A DNA stretch of 64,000 bases from Limanda limanda (GCF_963576545.1 NC_083646.1:24940527-25004526), one strand, 5' to 3'; shown: positions 36,996 through 51,063, counted from the stretch's first letter. Made by a program: numbers and translations. Notes: a model not told the origin generated them from the sequence alone.

Positions 36996-39900
36996 AAATG
37001 TCTTAAATGGAACTGATACTGGTAAATATACTATATCCATACAAGGTGCAAATAAACCCGACCTTCAGAGCGTCTTTGTGAATAACCTAATTGCAGTTTT
37101 AGTCTATGGGCTCTTTTATTACACTTCACTGTCTTTGTCAAATCTGTTCAGTGCCTCACAAGTGCTGAAACCATACACCTGAGCTGTCGTGTAAAATATG
37201 CATGCGGACACTATCAGTTACATGGTTATATCCTGCTCCAGCTGGGGGAAATTGAAGATATTACAACTCAGTCCGTGTCTGACCCGCCAGCCCCAGTTTC
37301 CAAACACTGATTTGAACCAGTCTCTCCTATCTGAGGCTCAGATGAGATTCCAGGCCTCCTAGTACCTGCAGGAATTTATATATACCGGCCAGACTGCTCC
37401 AACAGTAGTGCTCAACAAATATGGCAGGGTGGGCTCTCATTCCACTCCAACTGGAACTAAATGAAAATTTGTAACTTAAAGTACAGCTGGTTTTATTTTA
37501 AAAACTCAACTAAATTCTGCTCAACCACATGCCAAACTTTAGGTCCTATTTCATAGTTATCATACTGATCAATAGAGGAATACATTTTGTAAATTTAGAC
37601 TATTCCCTGTTAATACAGTTTGTTGTTTGCATCCTAACCTAATTGATCACATTACACATAGTGATGGAAAAAAAGTATTGGCTGCCACCGTGGCTTCTAA
37701 AAGCAGCAGAGAAGAATGAATGGTGCAGAGCACTGAAATAGCCGCGGGCCTTGATCTACAGTGTACATTAAAATATAAGAACCCCCGCCTCAGCACATCC
37801 TGTAACACCCTCTTGACTCATACAGTTTTTTGATGCAGCCAGATTGTGAACGCAACTTGCTGATGTATGGAATTTGATGAGTTCAGAGTTGTCACTGTCA
37901 GTGATTGACATGATGAGAGGATCAATGTAAAAGCCTCCCTGCCAAGCAATAATCCATCCAAACTGATCACGCTTAAAATTGCCTGAGGGTATTGATTGCA
38001 TGTGCAGGCCCAGAAAACACCGTAAGCACAGTGCAATAACAATCAAGTTGGCTAAGGAGGCTGATGTTTTTTCTCCTCTGCTCTTTGGTAATGCTCATTC
38101 TCTGCATTTCATATACACTGCTCACTAAGTGCTTTTAAACAACACGGCTCAGCTGGTATCTTTGCTCAGGTAAAGATAGCTCACACTTTAAGATGCAGGA
38201 TAAGTAAATAAAAAAAATGTGTATCAGCACGAAGAAGAGAAAACAGTGATGTTGGTGTGCATCATTTTTTATTTTGAAGAAAACTTGATATACTCAGATG
38301 TCTATTTATTCATTTGGAATAAAATATAAATGTTAAATGGTAATGGCCTTATCAACCCGTAATAGCGTTCATCTGCACTTCTTCTGTCACACACAGCCGA
38401 ACAGCTGCCAGGGGGAAAAACAGTGTCCTGCATGGGTCCACCTTTGAAAACCTGCACCCACATAGCTCCGTACCAGACCAGGCCCGTTACCAGCTATTAT
38501 CTAAGTTAAATCTAGACCTGTCCGGACTCATTAACATATAACCTACGACCCAACCCATCACCCACGATTAAACACACATGCTGCATCAGTCACCCACATC
38601 AACTGGATCAGGGCCTCCTTGTTCTCCAGTTATGTTGGTTGAGTTGCGTTCTTGGAAAGTATCTGTCAACTATAGATATTAAAAATACTGCAAACAGCAG
38701 AAGGAAATGAATGTAAAATAGATAAGAGATAAATAACAGGTTACACAAACATGGGACTCGAGTTTCCATTTAAATATACTTAATTTGCTTGTATTGGCAT
38801 TCAAATGGGACAATTCAAAAACTGTTTACCGAATATGCCGAGAAGATTTGAGCATATATTTGACTCATTATAACCAGTCATGTGATGATTATTCTAACTG
38901 AAGTCCAAATAAGTTAAAAAATATAGGGATATGATTTTGGCAGCAGGTTGCCACCTTAGCAGACTGCGATTCAGTATGTGGGACAAAGCTGTCCATGATC
39001 ACAGTAAACCATTGCATTACACCTTATCATTTCCTCAGGAGCTGAAACTCAAACTGAGACTCATCAATAATGCACCTATGATCTCCCATTCAGAAGATCT
39101 CAATGTCAGATCAAGCTACTGTAGTATCTCCTCTCCTGTCTCCAACTCCACTGCATCCGCATGTCTTCTTTAAACCAGCGTCCATACATGTAAATTCACT
39201 TTACTGACCACAATCTCCTCACTAATGACCTTAAATGTCCAGGACCCTCATTTGGGAGTTCAGTTTTCCTCATAGATTTTGCCATTAGTCCAACAAGATT
39301 CATGCAGTCCTTTTTTATTAAAACGCACACAAATGGATGTCTCCATAATGAGTTTTTTTTTTCTTCTGTTGGCTGGAGCAATAAAACGTCAGCTGTTGTC
39401 TCTGGACACAATGATATTCCGGTCTATATGGGGTGAGAGATGCTCCTCTCTTCAGCTCTCTTACTCTCTAACTAAATTATTAAATGCAGAGAATCTGGTT
39501 AAGCAGTGTACATTTTCCGAAAGGTCAGAAAGTTCATTAACTATGGACTGTCATTGATTGCATCCTTGCGTATCTCTCCGCCTGGTGTAGGTTTTAGAGC
39601 CTGGTTATTGAGTATGTATAACTGCAACAAGACCTCTGCAACTAAACCTTTCACAACATATAAATGCAGCTCAAATGCACTGTTCAAGCGAAACAACGAA
39701 AGATATGCTCTCGGCTATACTCAGGCTCCCCCTACAGGTGGGATAAATAATTCCTTGTCGTAAATACGAGTGTCGTCCGAGCCTCCCTATGCATATTGCC
39801 GTACAGACAAGCATTTGTTGACATATTGACGGCGCGGAAACCTGAAAACTCAGAAGCCAAGAAAACATTCTGTCGAAGAAGGTAGAGATTTAACACAAAT

Positions 39901-40692
39901 ATGACAGGTTCGTTTTTTTTGTGTTGACACAGAAAAATAAAAAACAAGAGAAAAAAGGTAGTGCTTTACTTTTGCTAAAGCACAGCATGCAAGTAGCCGG
40001 AGATATTATCAATGTCCAAGCATGTGCAGTAAATCACATTGAATTGTTTTGCTAATTTTCTAAACCTGATTCCGAACATAGACGCCTTCACCTCCACAGC
40101 CAGCAGAACAGCACAAGACATAACAAACAAGCAAATGTTAATGAGTGAAAGATTCTCGGATTTTCCCTCTTGTTTGGTTTCTTACTTCGTCACTTTCTCT
40201 TTTGGTTCCTCCACAAGATCCTCTTTGGTTTCTTCGGTGGCTCTGTGTGATGTCCACACTGCGAATGGCCACCTAGTCATCTCTTATAGCTAGATTTAGC
40301 TCTTGTAGCTAGCTGTTAGCTCCGGGTGTGGTTGTTGGAATGTGACGTATGCCCTAAAAGGACATAATGTTTGGTTCACCAGAGTTACATAGTGTTGTGA
40401 TGTCCAAACAGCCCTGTGGCAAAAACAGCCATGCTATTCTCCATAAGTTTGTGTAACATTAAAACGAATTTAAAAGTATTTATTTTAAGAAAAAAAATAA
40501 CGAGCTAGACTTGCTTTAATACATTATATTTTACATACATGATTATTGAAAGCAGGTTTTATCAGCTCGTTTGATTTCAGATTTTACATTAGGTAAGAAT
40601 TTAAGGTAAGAGTTCAAAAGGTTGGACTTCTTCCTTGAGTCGATTTGAGCCAGGTTGGCTGGCTCAGGAGTCTTTCAGTGTGAGGCCACATG

Positions 40693-40708
40693 CCCCCCCC
40701 CCCCCCCC
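40693..40708. repeat. Poly-C run
   Basis: Sixteen consecutive C residues, then GCC. A similar poly-G run lies at about 8892-8905. Such runs are i-motif prone or sequencing-error prone. Confidence 0.85.
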
Positions 40709-43700
40709 GCCCTCCACTTGGCTGTATCTTTAAACCGAAAAAAACCATAATGACTATGACAGCCGCGGTATCTGTTTCACAATAGTCCGCTCACGTCAAT
40801 CAGCATGATGCCGATAAAGATCTGTATTTTGATTGAATGTGTGCAAAACTACTCATACTTTACACAAGCCACTTTGATGTTCACCCATTTGAAATCATAT
40901 CAGATGCTGCACGCCGAAAAGAACACCCCAATCAGCAAAGATGATTTCATAAAGGGGGCTCTTGGGTTTCAGTGTCATAAATAACTCATGGTAATCCCAT
41001 ATTTCTCTGACTGTTCTCATTTTAGCCGGGGATGGAAAGAGGGCAGTTGTGACAAACATTGTTAGCGCGGCTGCCAAGCCACTCTGACCTGGCTTTATGT
41101 GTCTTGCTACTCTGGTTTCTCTGCGCACAGACCTATGAGGTGATGTCCCGAGTTATCCATATCCTTACCTTTTGTAATACATTACACACTCTGCATTCAG
41201 AAAAAAAAAACACACTTAGTTTTAACCCTATTTTGAATACAATCAAGAGTATGTGTTTTGCTTTTTGAATTAAGTAAAGTAACGCTAACAGTTTACCCTT
41301 AAGGGAAGGCATGAATTTTCTATAATCTCCTCGCTCTTTCATGCCGTAAGTAATGTTGCTGTTCTTGGCTGCCATTTTAACAATGATAATCATGATAATG
41401 ATGTGTGAGGGTGTGTGCGTGTGAGCGTGCACGTACTGCTTTGTAAGGATTTTAGAAGACGGCCCGATTCATAAGTCATGGTACCCCTGCTGAGACCTCT
41501 TCCTACACGTGCAATTTTCCGAAGCCAGCCACTAGCCAAGCAATAATTATGCTGAAGTTTTCAATTACACTGCTTCCATTTCATTAACAAAAAATGTTTG
41601 GCTATTGTATAATTAGATATATGAGCTTACCACCTACATTTAACATACCCACTACACAGCAGCTTGATGGAAAACAGAGAAGGGTTTTAGCATGTGTGCA
41701 TTTACGGTGGTTTAGTAGACTACTATAAAGTAGAATCAACTAGACGTTAGGCAGCAGCCTTCCCCCTCCTTTTTTTCCGTCATTTTCAAAGCACCTCTAA
41801 TCTCCAGGACGTACACAGACCTATAATTGAGTATCATGAGATGTTTGATGAAGTATGGGAGGTTCTGTTAACATGTAAAGTACACATGTACACTTGCTAC
41901 ATATAATCAGCTGCTGAAGCCCATGCATTTATACTTTACAAGATCAGACATCTGAGCTATGTGTGTGGGTGAAAGGTTATTAGTTACCTTTACCACTGGT
42001 ATTGAATTAAACAGGGAAACAGATCTAATATCCACCAAACTAAGTTGTGTTTCTCTATTAAACAAATCTATTGGATGTTTTGCACTTGGAAACTTAAACT
42101 CTTGTCTTTGCTCTCCCCCTGTTGTGGAGTATGACCCGTTGATGATATTATATAAAAAATTTAACTGTCCATCATCGTGGCTATCTTGCCATCTTAAGTG
42201 GCTGTACCCTGTTACCACACAGGCTTGAGTTTCAGGGCAATGCAATCCAATACAAGCCACAGAAACTCTCCACAGTCCTGTCATTTTGGCTGTTCCATTT
42301 CACATCCCTCGCAACAGGTTTCCGCCAAGATTGATCTCAGCATATAGGTATGTGTTGCTGCTCGGAAAACCGCAGAGCTTATTGTCAATGAAAGAGGGTC
42401 AAACCTTTAGATTGATGTCCAGAGCAGGTATTTTTAAAGGCTCGCCATTGTATAATAGGCAAATCAAACAGAAATAGTTTTTTCTAAATTTGTTTATGAA
42501 GTTATTATTCACTTGAGAGGGGGCTGACCTTGTTGCTTTACATCTGCACATCGCTGAGGGACAGAAGTGCCTTCAGGTATGTCAAAAATCTATGCTGGAG
42601 ACCAAGAAAGGAAAGAAAGGAGGTAAGAGTTATCTAACGACGCAGAGATAAAGTCAGCAGGGGACAGAGTTTTAATGAGGATGGCCTCTCATTGGAGAGA
42701 TGTTCTGTTGAGCTGGGCTGTAAAGTGATCTCCGCCTGATATTCCCCCGGCCCGGTGACAGAATTATTAAAAGCTCATCCTCTTAATGCAGCATCCATAG
42801 TCTCACCTTTCACAGGTCCTCGGAGACACTTGCCCAGTAGGACTGCCCTCTTTCTTTCCACAGGTAAATTGGCATAGAGCAGACAAGCGCCCAATCCAAT
42901 GTCACGGTGTGTGAGTGGTGACGGTAAATTGAACCCTCTCACCACAACTTGGTGCACGACTTGCTTTCAGACAAACTTAATGCTCTCTTCTATCTGTCAA
43001 AGTTAGACCTAAGTATTATGTATATGAGCCCTAATCCCCTGTCATTAGTGATACTAATTGCATTATGGCGGTCATCAGTTGCAAAAATGATCTCAAAGTG
43101 GTGTCCATTTTTAAGGCAATTTTGATACTAAATGGATTTTGCCTCTTTGAGCGTAGGCGCAAGTCCCCTCAAGCCTGTACTAATTACATCCATAATCAAA
43201 TGCGTTCTGTGTCTCCTTGTTAATGACATTGATCTTTTGGAATATCCGAGCCTATATTCTGTGAGATTATTGGATAAAGTGCAGGGTGAGGTCTGTGTGA
43301 CCCCGGGAGGAAGACGTCGTTGCAGACATAAGTGGGTATTAAATGGATATAATTGACAGTGACCCTTCCTGGCACTCTGCGCTGCTGAAGAAGCTGGTCC
43401 ATGGATCATACAGCAGAGGGGATGAATTAGCATGGGTTAGGAATGGGGAAAATGAAAATTAAGAAAAGGGAGATGGGCTGAGGGATGGATCAATGTTGAG
43501 CCAGTGGGCTTATCAGCTGATAGGGGCTGCAGACGCAGTGGTCAGTCTTCAATGAGAGAGCAAAACCCTGTGATTTAGAAACTTTGGCTCTTAATTTCAC
43601 ACCAAACTTTGTCAAGAGCTTCCTCACATACGTTGAATTAATGTTCTTTCTCTTGCACCAGCGATCACATATGCATCCTGGGTGGGCATCTATGTTTGCT

Positions 43701-44138
43701 TATTGATCATTCAAAGGTCGTGACCTCCTGGCTCTAATCCATTGTGATGATGTAGACAGATGATTTAGAGTGAGAATCCAACCCTGCAACATGCAATCAA
43801 CATTTCCCTCTTCACAATATAAAGGCCAATCGAGTCGTGTACTGTGTGTGTTTGTAGATGCATATAATTGTAGAGCTGAGTATTTCAATTTCTACGACAC
43901 ACTGACCTCTGTCTGGCAGTCGCTCGTCCCCGGCACAGGTGGGTCCCATTGTGGTGTGTGTCTATGCAGTTTTTTTTTTTTTGCTGTACTGTTGGCATGA
44001 TGAGGGTAATTGGAGTGTTGGTCTGGTGAATCAGTGCCAGCCTGGGTGGGCAGATTGCATATGATGATCATGTTCTGACCAGATGGTTAGCTGGCACAGG
44101 GGCCTGGATTGGCGGGGTGTGTATATGTATATTCGTTT

Positions 44139-44155
44139 GTGTGTGTGTGTGCGTC

Positions 44156-44186
<31 letters not shown>

Positions 44187-44187
44187 T
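44139..44187. repeat. (GT)n microsatellite
   Basis: Interrupted GT tract with GCGTCTGTGC in the middle. Confidence 0.85.
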
Positions 44188-44359
44188 CTGGGGGAGGAAT
44201 TGGCTGGAAATAGCAATTTATGGTCACTTCTCATTTCACTGTATGTTGAAACTCAGAGTCAATGGACTTGTAGAAAGATATTTTTATCTAATGTGGTACA
44301 TAAAACTGATTTAAGAGAATGTGTGGCATGTTTGTTCACATGAGCAAAAAAATACCATT

Positions 44360-44466
44360 GAGAACAACTAAAATAAGGATAAAAAAAAAAGACATTCCCT
44401 GGAATACAAGATTATTTTACATAAACAGGACTTTTCCTGGTTAAATAAAGGTTCAATAAAAACAAT
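44360..44466 (+). mobile_element. 5'-truncated LINE 3' end
   Basis: The stretch ending TTTTCCTGGTTAAATAAAGG TTCAATAAAA matches the 3' tail common to L2-type LINEs in fish, followed by A-rich sequence. No coding part is present, as expected for a 5'-truncated insertion. Confidence 0.55.
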
Positions 44467-47039
44467 AATAGCAAATACTGTTGAACTCTTTTTAAATCTA
44501 TTAATCTATTTAATATTCATATTATATCACATTTATCGAGGCATGAAAAAAGAAGGTCAACAACCTATATCCATGACGGTCACAACCTGTGACCACTTTA
44601 GCCAGACATCTTTTATGTATAATTTCAAACTACTCTCTCTATTTCTGCCTCGGCACAGTGCTGCTCTGAAATTGCTTTCATATTTTCCGGGTAATTCATT
44701 CAGGTCCCATTAAGTAACTCCTGTGACTGCTTACTGTAATTAGTTCTCTCATGCTGGTTTGGAGTTTCAGCTCCGCGGCAGGAAGATTTACATTTTACTC
44801 TTGGCTAACGTTTATATGAATGAGCTTTGCCCTCAACTATGACGGAGTATAAGGGCCATGTTAATTAACAAATAAACTTGTAGTATTACATGAATGATGT
44901 TGGAGTATAAAGAGAAGAAAGTCATAATTCTAAAGAAACTCTTAATATTACGAGACAAAAATTAAAATTAAAAAAAAATTGGCCAAATAAGCGACAATAA
45001 CCTATGCTCGTCAGAGTTTCACTTCATACATCTTGAACTAATCTCATTGGGAAGTTATCTCCTTTAAATATATCACTGATGTAACTAAAAATATACATTC
45101 GACCACTACCAAACAAGTCTGTTTGGTTCTTTCTTCCGAATAGACACAGTTTCTTCCACAATCTTTACAAAGTTCTGATACTTGTGATAATGTGGTGCTG
45201 ATTAGCCAAAATAGTATTATATTATTTTTAAGACATAAATAAGTATAAACATGTATTCTCTAACTCTGACTTTACTATCGTAACATTTTATAAACTTGAT
45301 TATCAAAATATCAGAATCTTTTTTCCATCAACATGGTCCTTCTACTCCATCGTACTAAAGAGACGTTTGATTATTCAGTTCAAATAACCTATGCTTTAAC
45401 GTTTTGGTTGTATTAGGCTGTATGAGAACGTTTGATCTACAGGTAAAGCAGTCAAATCAAGGGATACACCACAAAAGTGTACAAGTTACATTTCCTTTAG
45501 ATTTTTCTCCTCCTCGTCCGAACAGTGGACCAGTGGCAGACCACAGTGTGGTGACCAGTCTCACGTTCTTCCAAGCCACTTGGAAATGTATTACTCTGGA
45601 AGATGACTAATGGCTCCAGCAAAGTTTTGCACATGTAGCCGGATAAAGTTTATCTTTAGGGCATGTGCAGCTGCCAACAGCACTTTCAGAAAACTTTAAT
45701 CTTTCCTTTCAGAGGCTCACTTCCTATTTCTGTGCAAGGGACTTGATGGGAGGCAGACCGGGGGTGTTTTGACACCCGTCTGAAGAAACGATCGCAGTGA
45801 GCGGGCCTGCTGCTGCTGTGGCAAGCAGCCTGTCTACTGTGGCTCTCACTGGCTGTTTCTCTGTAACTTAGCGCCCTTGCGACTTAATTAGAGCTTAAAG
45901 TTGGGGAAAACGAGCCCAGTCGGAGGAGAGCACTTCTCCCGGTCAGCCAGCCATGTGGCTAACCAACCAGAGTAAGTCGCTTTTATTGAGAATAATCCAT
46001 CAGCGTGATCTGATGAGGTGTTGATAGATGATTAACCTACGGGGTACATGATCATCAGCTTATTAAACGCTCCAGATGTGTGATTCATGTGCAGGCAGAT
46101 ATTACATGGGATTGAGTCGTTTGGCCGTAACACGTCGGTGGGGGCAAACATCATTACACTGATGCTGTACTGCTGCAAAGCAAACAAATAAATTAAAAAA
46201 GCATGGGGCAAAGCAAACTGGCAACAGTAAACATTATTGATGTGGCCGGCAGATTTCATTACAACACTCTGCTGTTTCAACTAATGACTAACTTCTTCAG
46301 CAAAATCTAACATTGTGAGAGCCGCAGCAGAAAGAGAGGCAGAGAGAGAGGTGCGGGAGGGAGGGAGCATTACTGGCGTTGCTGTCAGTAGGGGGTTCAG
46401 GCCAAGTGGGAAAACGTCAGCACTGTCAATGGGAAGGAGGGCTTGATGTTGCAATGATAGGCCTCTGTAATGGGCACTTTGAAAGAACAATCAGTGCCTT
46501 CTGTGAATCATATAGCCCGGTATGTAATTCATGTTTGCGTCTGTGAATTTGTGCCAGAGCACGAGAACAAAAACTATTTGTAGTCAGTACAAACTAAGCT
46601 GAATGTTATGCATGTCCTTTTATGAGCCGCAGCATCGTGCCTCATAGACTGTGACTCATGGTGGATCTTTCCAATTTGTGTTGCTTTTTTTTGTGTCACC
46701 CTGCTGGAGTCTCTATTTTCATGCAAAGCATTTCCTGTCACATGAATTTGTTGTTTTATACTCAGATATTTTGTGTTGCAGGCCTACTCCACGAAGTATC
46801 AGTTTCCAAAGCTGTTCTTCGTATTGACAGTATCAACATGTAGTTTGGGACATTCTGATGTTAAAATTAGCTTCCACCTGCACTGGTTTTCACATGACAG
46901 TGCTTTAGATGATTACAGCTGAGGCCACGAAAGTGTGATCAGCAGGACACAAGCCAAAGTAGATTCTACATCAAGAATGTGATGTAGATCAAATTAACAA
47001 TGTTTTTTTTTAATTATTTGTTTCTTTGTCAGCGATATT

Positions 47040-47290
47040 GCATGTGCATATAACAGTTTAATTTCAACACACTTGAGTAAGCCCAAGTGAATTTTTCCTC
47101 CAAGCGTACATGTTATATTTGTTTCACAAGAACATGAGGTCACAGTGACCTTGACCTTTGACCTCCAAAATCGAATCATCATAGCCTTTAGTCCAAGTGA
47201 ATGTTTGTACCCATTTTGAAGGGGTTTCCTCCAGGTGCTCCCAAGATATCTCAGCGACCTTTGACCTTTGACCACCAAATACTGATCCGT
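47040..47290 (+). repeat. Interspersed repeat carrying nuclear-receptor motifs
   Basis: Recognised by its characteristic phrases AGGTCACAGTGACCTTGACC, CCAAGTGAATGTTTGTACCC and CAAGATATCTCAGCGACC, typical of a repeat dispersed in many fish genomes. It contains a perfect palindromic ERE (47137-47151), a perfect DR1 on the - strand (47152-47164) and a second three-half-site DR1 cluster (47255-47274). Family name and exact boundaries are unknown. Confidence 0.6.
47137..47164. promoter_or_regulatory. Consensus estrogen response element with adjoining DR1
   Basis: AGGTCA-cag-TGACCT is identical to the vitellogenin A2 consensus ERE. TGACCT-t-TGACCT begins one base later, which read on - is AGGTCA-A-AGGTCA, the ideal DR1 for HNF4, RXR-PPAR or COUP-TF. 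The match is seen directly; activity is not implied, because the host sequence is a dispersed repeat. Confidence 0.6.
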
Positions 47291-47462
47291 AGTGTTGAAT
47301 TTCTCAGCTCACTTTAGATTTATACCAAATGTTTTTTTCGGTCCGTTTTTAGTCAGCTGAATGCTGTACAATTTAGTAAAATACTACTCAAATTAAAATA
47401 AGTATTTTAGTAAAATTGCACCAACTCTTTTCAGTTAAAAGAAGAGCAAAAAATGCAGTCTG

Positions 47463-48010
47463 AAGGCCGGCGCATGCTTCTGCGTTTTCACGGGAACGGA
47501 GACGCAAGAGCCCTTCCGGGCCCCTCACGGCCCTTCCTACGTCCTTACGTGCGTCGGCCAATTTTTCTAACTAGACGGCAAGCCCCGCAAGCGTCACCCG
47601 GCCGCGAGGGCTGTGATTGGTCTGCTGACTACATCATTTCCGGAGTCGCATTTCCGGTTCATGCCCGGAAACCACAGAAGATTTAGAAGAACGAATATGG
47701 ACCAGATAGAAGAGCACTTGGCAGAAGAGATCCGACACCATGTCCACTAGAATAACCCGTCACTAACCGGCGGATTTTTCCGCCAGAAAAAGGCTCTGCG
47801 GAGCCGCCGTGGCGATGTAAATAAAGCTCTTCTTCGTGCAACACACGAAGAAGAGCCGACTTCGACAAAAAACATTACTGCGCCTAGTGTTCTGGCGGGG
47901 AATTGCATGGCAACGCGCGCAACGGTTGGAGAACCATGAATGACAACGAGTCCTGCGTTACAGCTGCGTGCCTGCGGGCCCCTGACGACGCAGAAGCATG
48001 CGCCGGCCTT
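47463..48010. mobile_element. CpG-rich Harbinger-like MITE with perfect 23-bp inverted ends
   Basis: A 548-bp element with exact inverted repeats at 47463-47485 and 47988-48010 (outer bases AAGGCCGGCGCATGCTTC). The interior is much richer in CpG than its flanks. It contains a small ORF on + (47697-47750), MDQIEEHLAEEIRHHVH, resembling the start of MADF/Myb-like proteins encoded by PIF/Harbinger transposons. It also contains a hairpin (GCTCTTCTTCGTG / CACGAAGAAGAGC, about 47826-47856). A clear target-site duplication is not visible (TWA would be expected for Harbinger), so the superfamily call is an inference. Confidence 0.75.
47697..47750 (+). pseudogene. Fossil MADF-like ORF fragment inside MITE
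   Basis: Seventeen codons from ATG to TAG, rich in Glu and His. The peptide pattern matches the first residues of MADF-domain accessory proteins of Harbinger elements, as I recall them. The continuing domain (a LYD-type motif would follow) is replaced by a stop, so this is a deletion derivative, not a gene. Confidence 0.4.
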
Positions 48011-48709
48011 TACTCCTGAAATCAGAAAGTAATGGGGAAAAAATATATATTCACAATCCCAAAATAACCTTTTTGGACAGTTCTGCAATAAATCTGAATA
48101 ACAGTGTAGTATTGTTGTAAAGTATGTTTTGTACACTACCATAATAATCCATGTTAAATAAGAAAAAATATAGATTTGTAAAGAAAATATTTGGAACCTC
48201 TTTGTACACAATGCAAACCAATCACAGTTAACTACAGCCCTAGAGACTGCTCATTTCAGATAGATGGTGGGAATAGTTTATTTTAAATATGACTTTTAAA
48301 ATAGTAAAATAAAATAAAGTAATGGATGACTGAAATGACTGAAGATGTTTGAAATGTACAGCTTCCACCCCAAGTAGAAGAATTAAAATGTAAAGGAACA
48401 TATGAGACATGATGAGCGGTGTCGATAAAGAAGTAATCTCCTGGAGTGTATCCGGCAAAGCTGTGGAGCATTTAAAAAACTGAATGACAAACATCTGAAT
48501 AAAACGAGGAGGGAATGGTAGTAATTAATGAATGGATTTTGTCTTTCCCTCCTGTCTTCAATGTGTTACACCACAAATAAAGAAAAAGATAAATCTCTAT
48601 TGGCTAAACCCTCTGCTCCGTCCACCAGATTAAAAATTTATAAAATTTATTGAATCGGCGTGGAAATCCCAAAATATATGCAATTTGATGAGGCAGGAAT
48701 TAAAAGTGT

Positions 48710-48930
48710 AATTGTGCTTGTCAATAAGGCTTGGTGGCGACGTGGCAGTATCACATTGACTCCTGCGTATTAATACTCAGTGTCCTATTGGGCTATCAGC
48801 TGATTGTTTGGAATGTAAATGATGCTGCTGATGGCTCAGGTGACTGATGGCTTAAATTCCAATTAATCAATTGCTTCATCAGTTTCCCTAATTCAGATCA
48901 AATATCTCCTGAGTGCACACTCTTCTTTCG
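48710..48930. promoter_or_regulatory. Candidate 3' enhancer block
   Basis: Repeat-free block with GCGTATTAATACTCAG, the E-box CAGCTG (48798-48803) and CCAATTAATCAATTGC (48859-48874). Homeodomain cores are close together. Conservation is untested. Confidence 0.3.
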
Positions 48931-51063
48931 GTGGTATTAGAAGAAATAAATGCTCTGGAAGTAATTTTCATCAATCTCGTGTACATGCCAATATCCCTCT
49001 CAAGCCTGGGCCACGTTGAGGACTTAATGTCTTAAGTGTGTGTTTGTGTGTGTGTGTGTGTTTGTGTGTGTGAGGGATTTGCATATTAGTGGGGAATGTT
49101 AGGCAGAAAACAGAAAATACGGCCAAATATTTGTGCTTGCTTCTTTCCTCTTTTTTGAATTAATTTCTCTTTATAATTATTTTATTAACAAATACGATTT
49201 ATGACTCTACAAAACCAAGCTGAACTTTATTTCTAACATTCGTAGTTTGCTGCACAGACTTTGCTGTTTGCTGTGTGCTTCCTCGTGGTCAAAATCAACC
49301 TTTGTCAGGAAACATATAAGCACATTACACCCGCACGCAGCCTGATATTCCACAGCTCCATACACAAGGCAGTTATGAGAGATCCCACCTGTAAAGAAAG
49401 CAGCCGGCCTCGTTGAGTGACCCTCACGTGAGCCGGCCCTTTGTACCACAGGCCTGTGCGCATATCGCTGCATCACAAAAAACCAAAGCTGCCACGCAAG
49501 GCCTCACTGTACGATAAGCCTTGTCAATTATACAAAATAAAATCAACTATTCATAAGTCGGCTGTAATAGGATATGGGCTGACAGATTTAATAATTCAGT
49601 TTTGCTGAGGCTTAACTGGTATTAGTTTGTAGCTAATGGTTGCCTTTTTAAAAAATTCATTGGAGACAATGGCGCAGTGAGAAGACACACATGATTATGC
49701 CTACTTCATTTACTTTAGCCCCATTCAATTTAAAAGAGTCCTCAACTGTTTAAGCATGCAGAAGCAAAGGTACTGTAATTTGATTTATGAATTTGATCCC
49801 CACCCGCCCCCTAACTTCATTCATCAATGTTTCACAAGGTGCAATTATGCATTGTGCTGCAACTCTTCATAGCTCCATTATCCAGACTGACTATCTTTGT
49901 CAAAGGGTGTGTAATGGTATTGCTAAATATTCCATAATGGCTTGACGGGGCCTTTTCTCTCACACCCATTATTAGTGTGTCCTTCTTCTTAAATTGAACT
50001 CCTTTTTTGAGTAATAGCTTTTGACAACAGCAGATAACAAGGACACGGTTGAAGTTTAAGAGCGTGCGCAGTTACACTGTGCTCACAGATTCTCCATTTG
50101 AAAAAAAAGAAAACTGAAGGCCTAGTTTGACACGTCCTCTCTTTGCTGAGTATGAATCATTTTAGTCTAACATTTCACAAAGTGTTTTTGACTAACTAAA
50201 AATGAATTCAAGCAAAGTTAATGTGTGAGACAGACTCCATTCATCAATTCTGTCATTTCCATTCCCATGAGTCTTTGTGTGTTCGTGTGATCTCTTATTG
50301 CTTCTCATTCTAAATTACAGGGGAACAGGAGCTTAATGGTGAGGAAACCCATTGTTTTGTTTGCACTACATGGTGTGAATTATCTGGGCATGAGCGGGTG
50401 GCCAACAAGAGGTAGCTCTCAGCGACACACACACCCGACACTCGCACCCCCACCTCTCCGCCCGACCGCCTCCTCCAACCCTCGACAAATGCTCAGTGGT
50501 CGTGAACTACATTGATCTGGGGTATAATTCTCTATGAAACTGATGGATGAGGGCAGCCATTGACAGAAAGGGTAAAGACCACTTTGAGATGTCCCCTGTG
50601 AATAAGTATGATGGAAAATAGATTGTTGAAGAAGATTTATGTTTGTTCTCCACTGCCACAGGAGACCCCCCCCCCACACACCCCACCGCCCACACGCTGC
50701 GTACCAACCTCGGCTCTGACCGATCAAACATGTCACTATGGTCAGATGAAACTCGGCGGCTCTATTCAGCTGCCAACTTTGTGACGATCACATTATTGTC
50801 AATATGCAAGACGGCAGCTGCAGTATTTCTTTCTTAATAGGGACATGAGAAGTCTATATTACTGTTATGACAAGTGATGTAGCGGGAAATTACACTGTGT
50901 TTGAACAATCAGACAACTTCTCCTTAAAACAAACAAAAACTACAACACACAAATTTATTTTCCAAAAAAATACCACATCAGTTTGGTTCGATTAAAAAAT
51001 CTTCTATATCTTACATCAGTGTAACATGCAGTCAATTAAACACTTTTTTTTACACAGTTTTAA

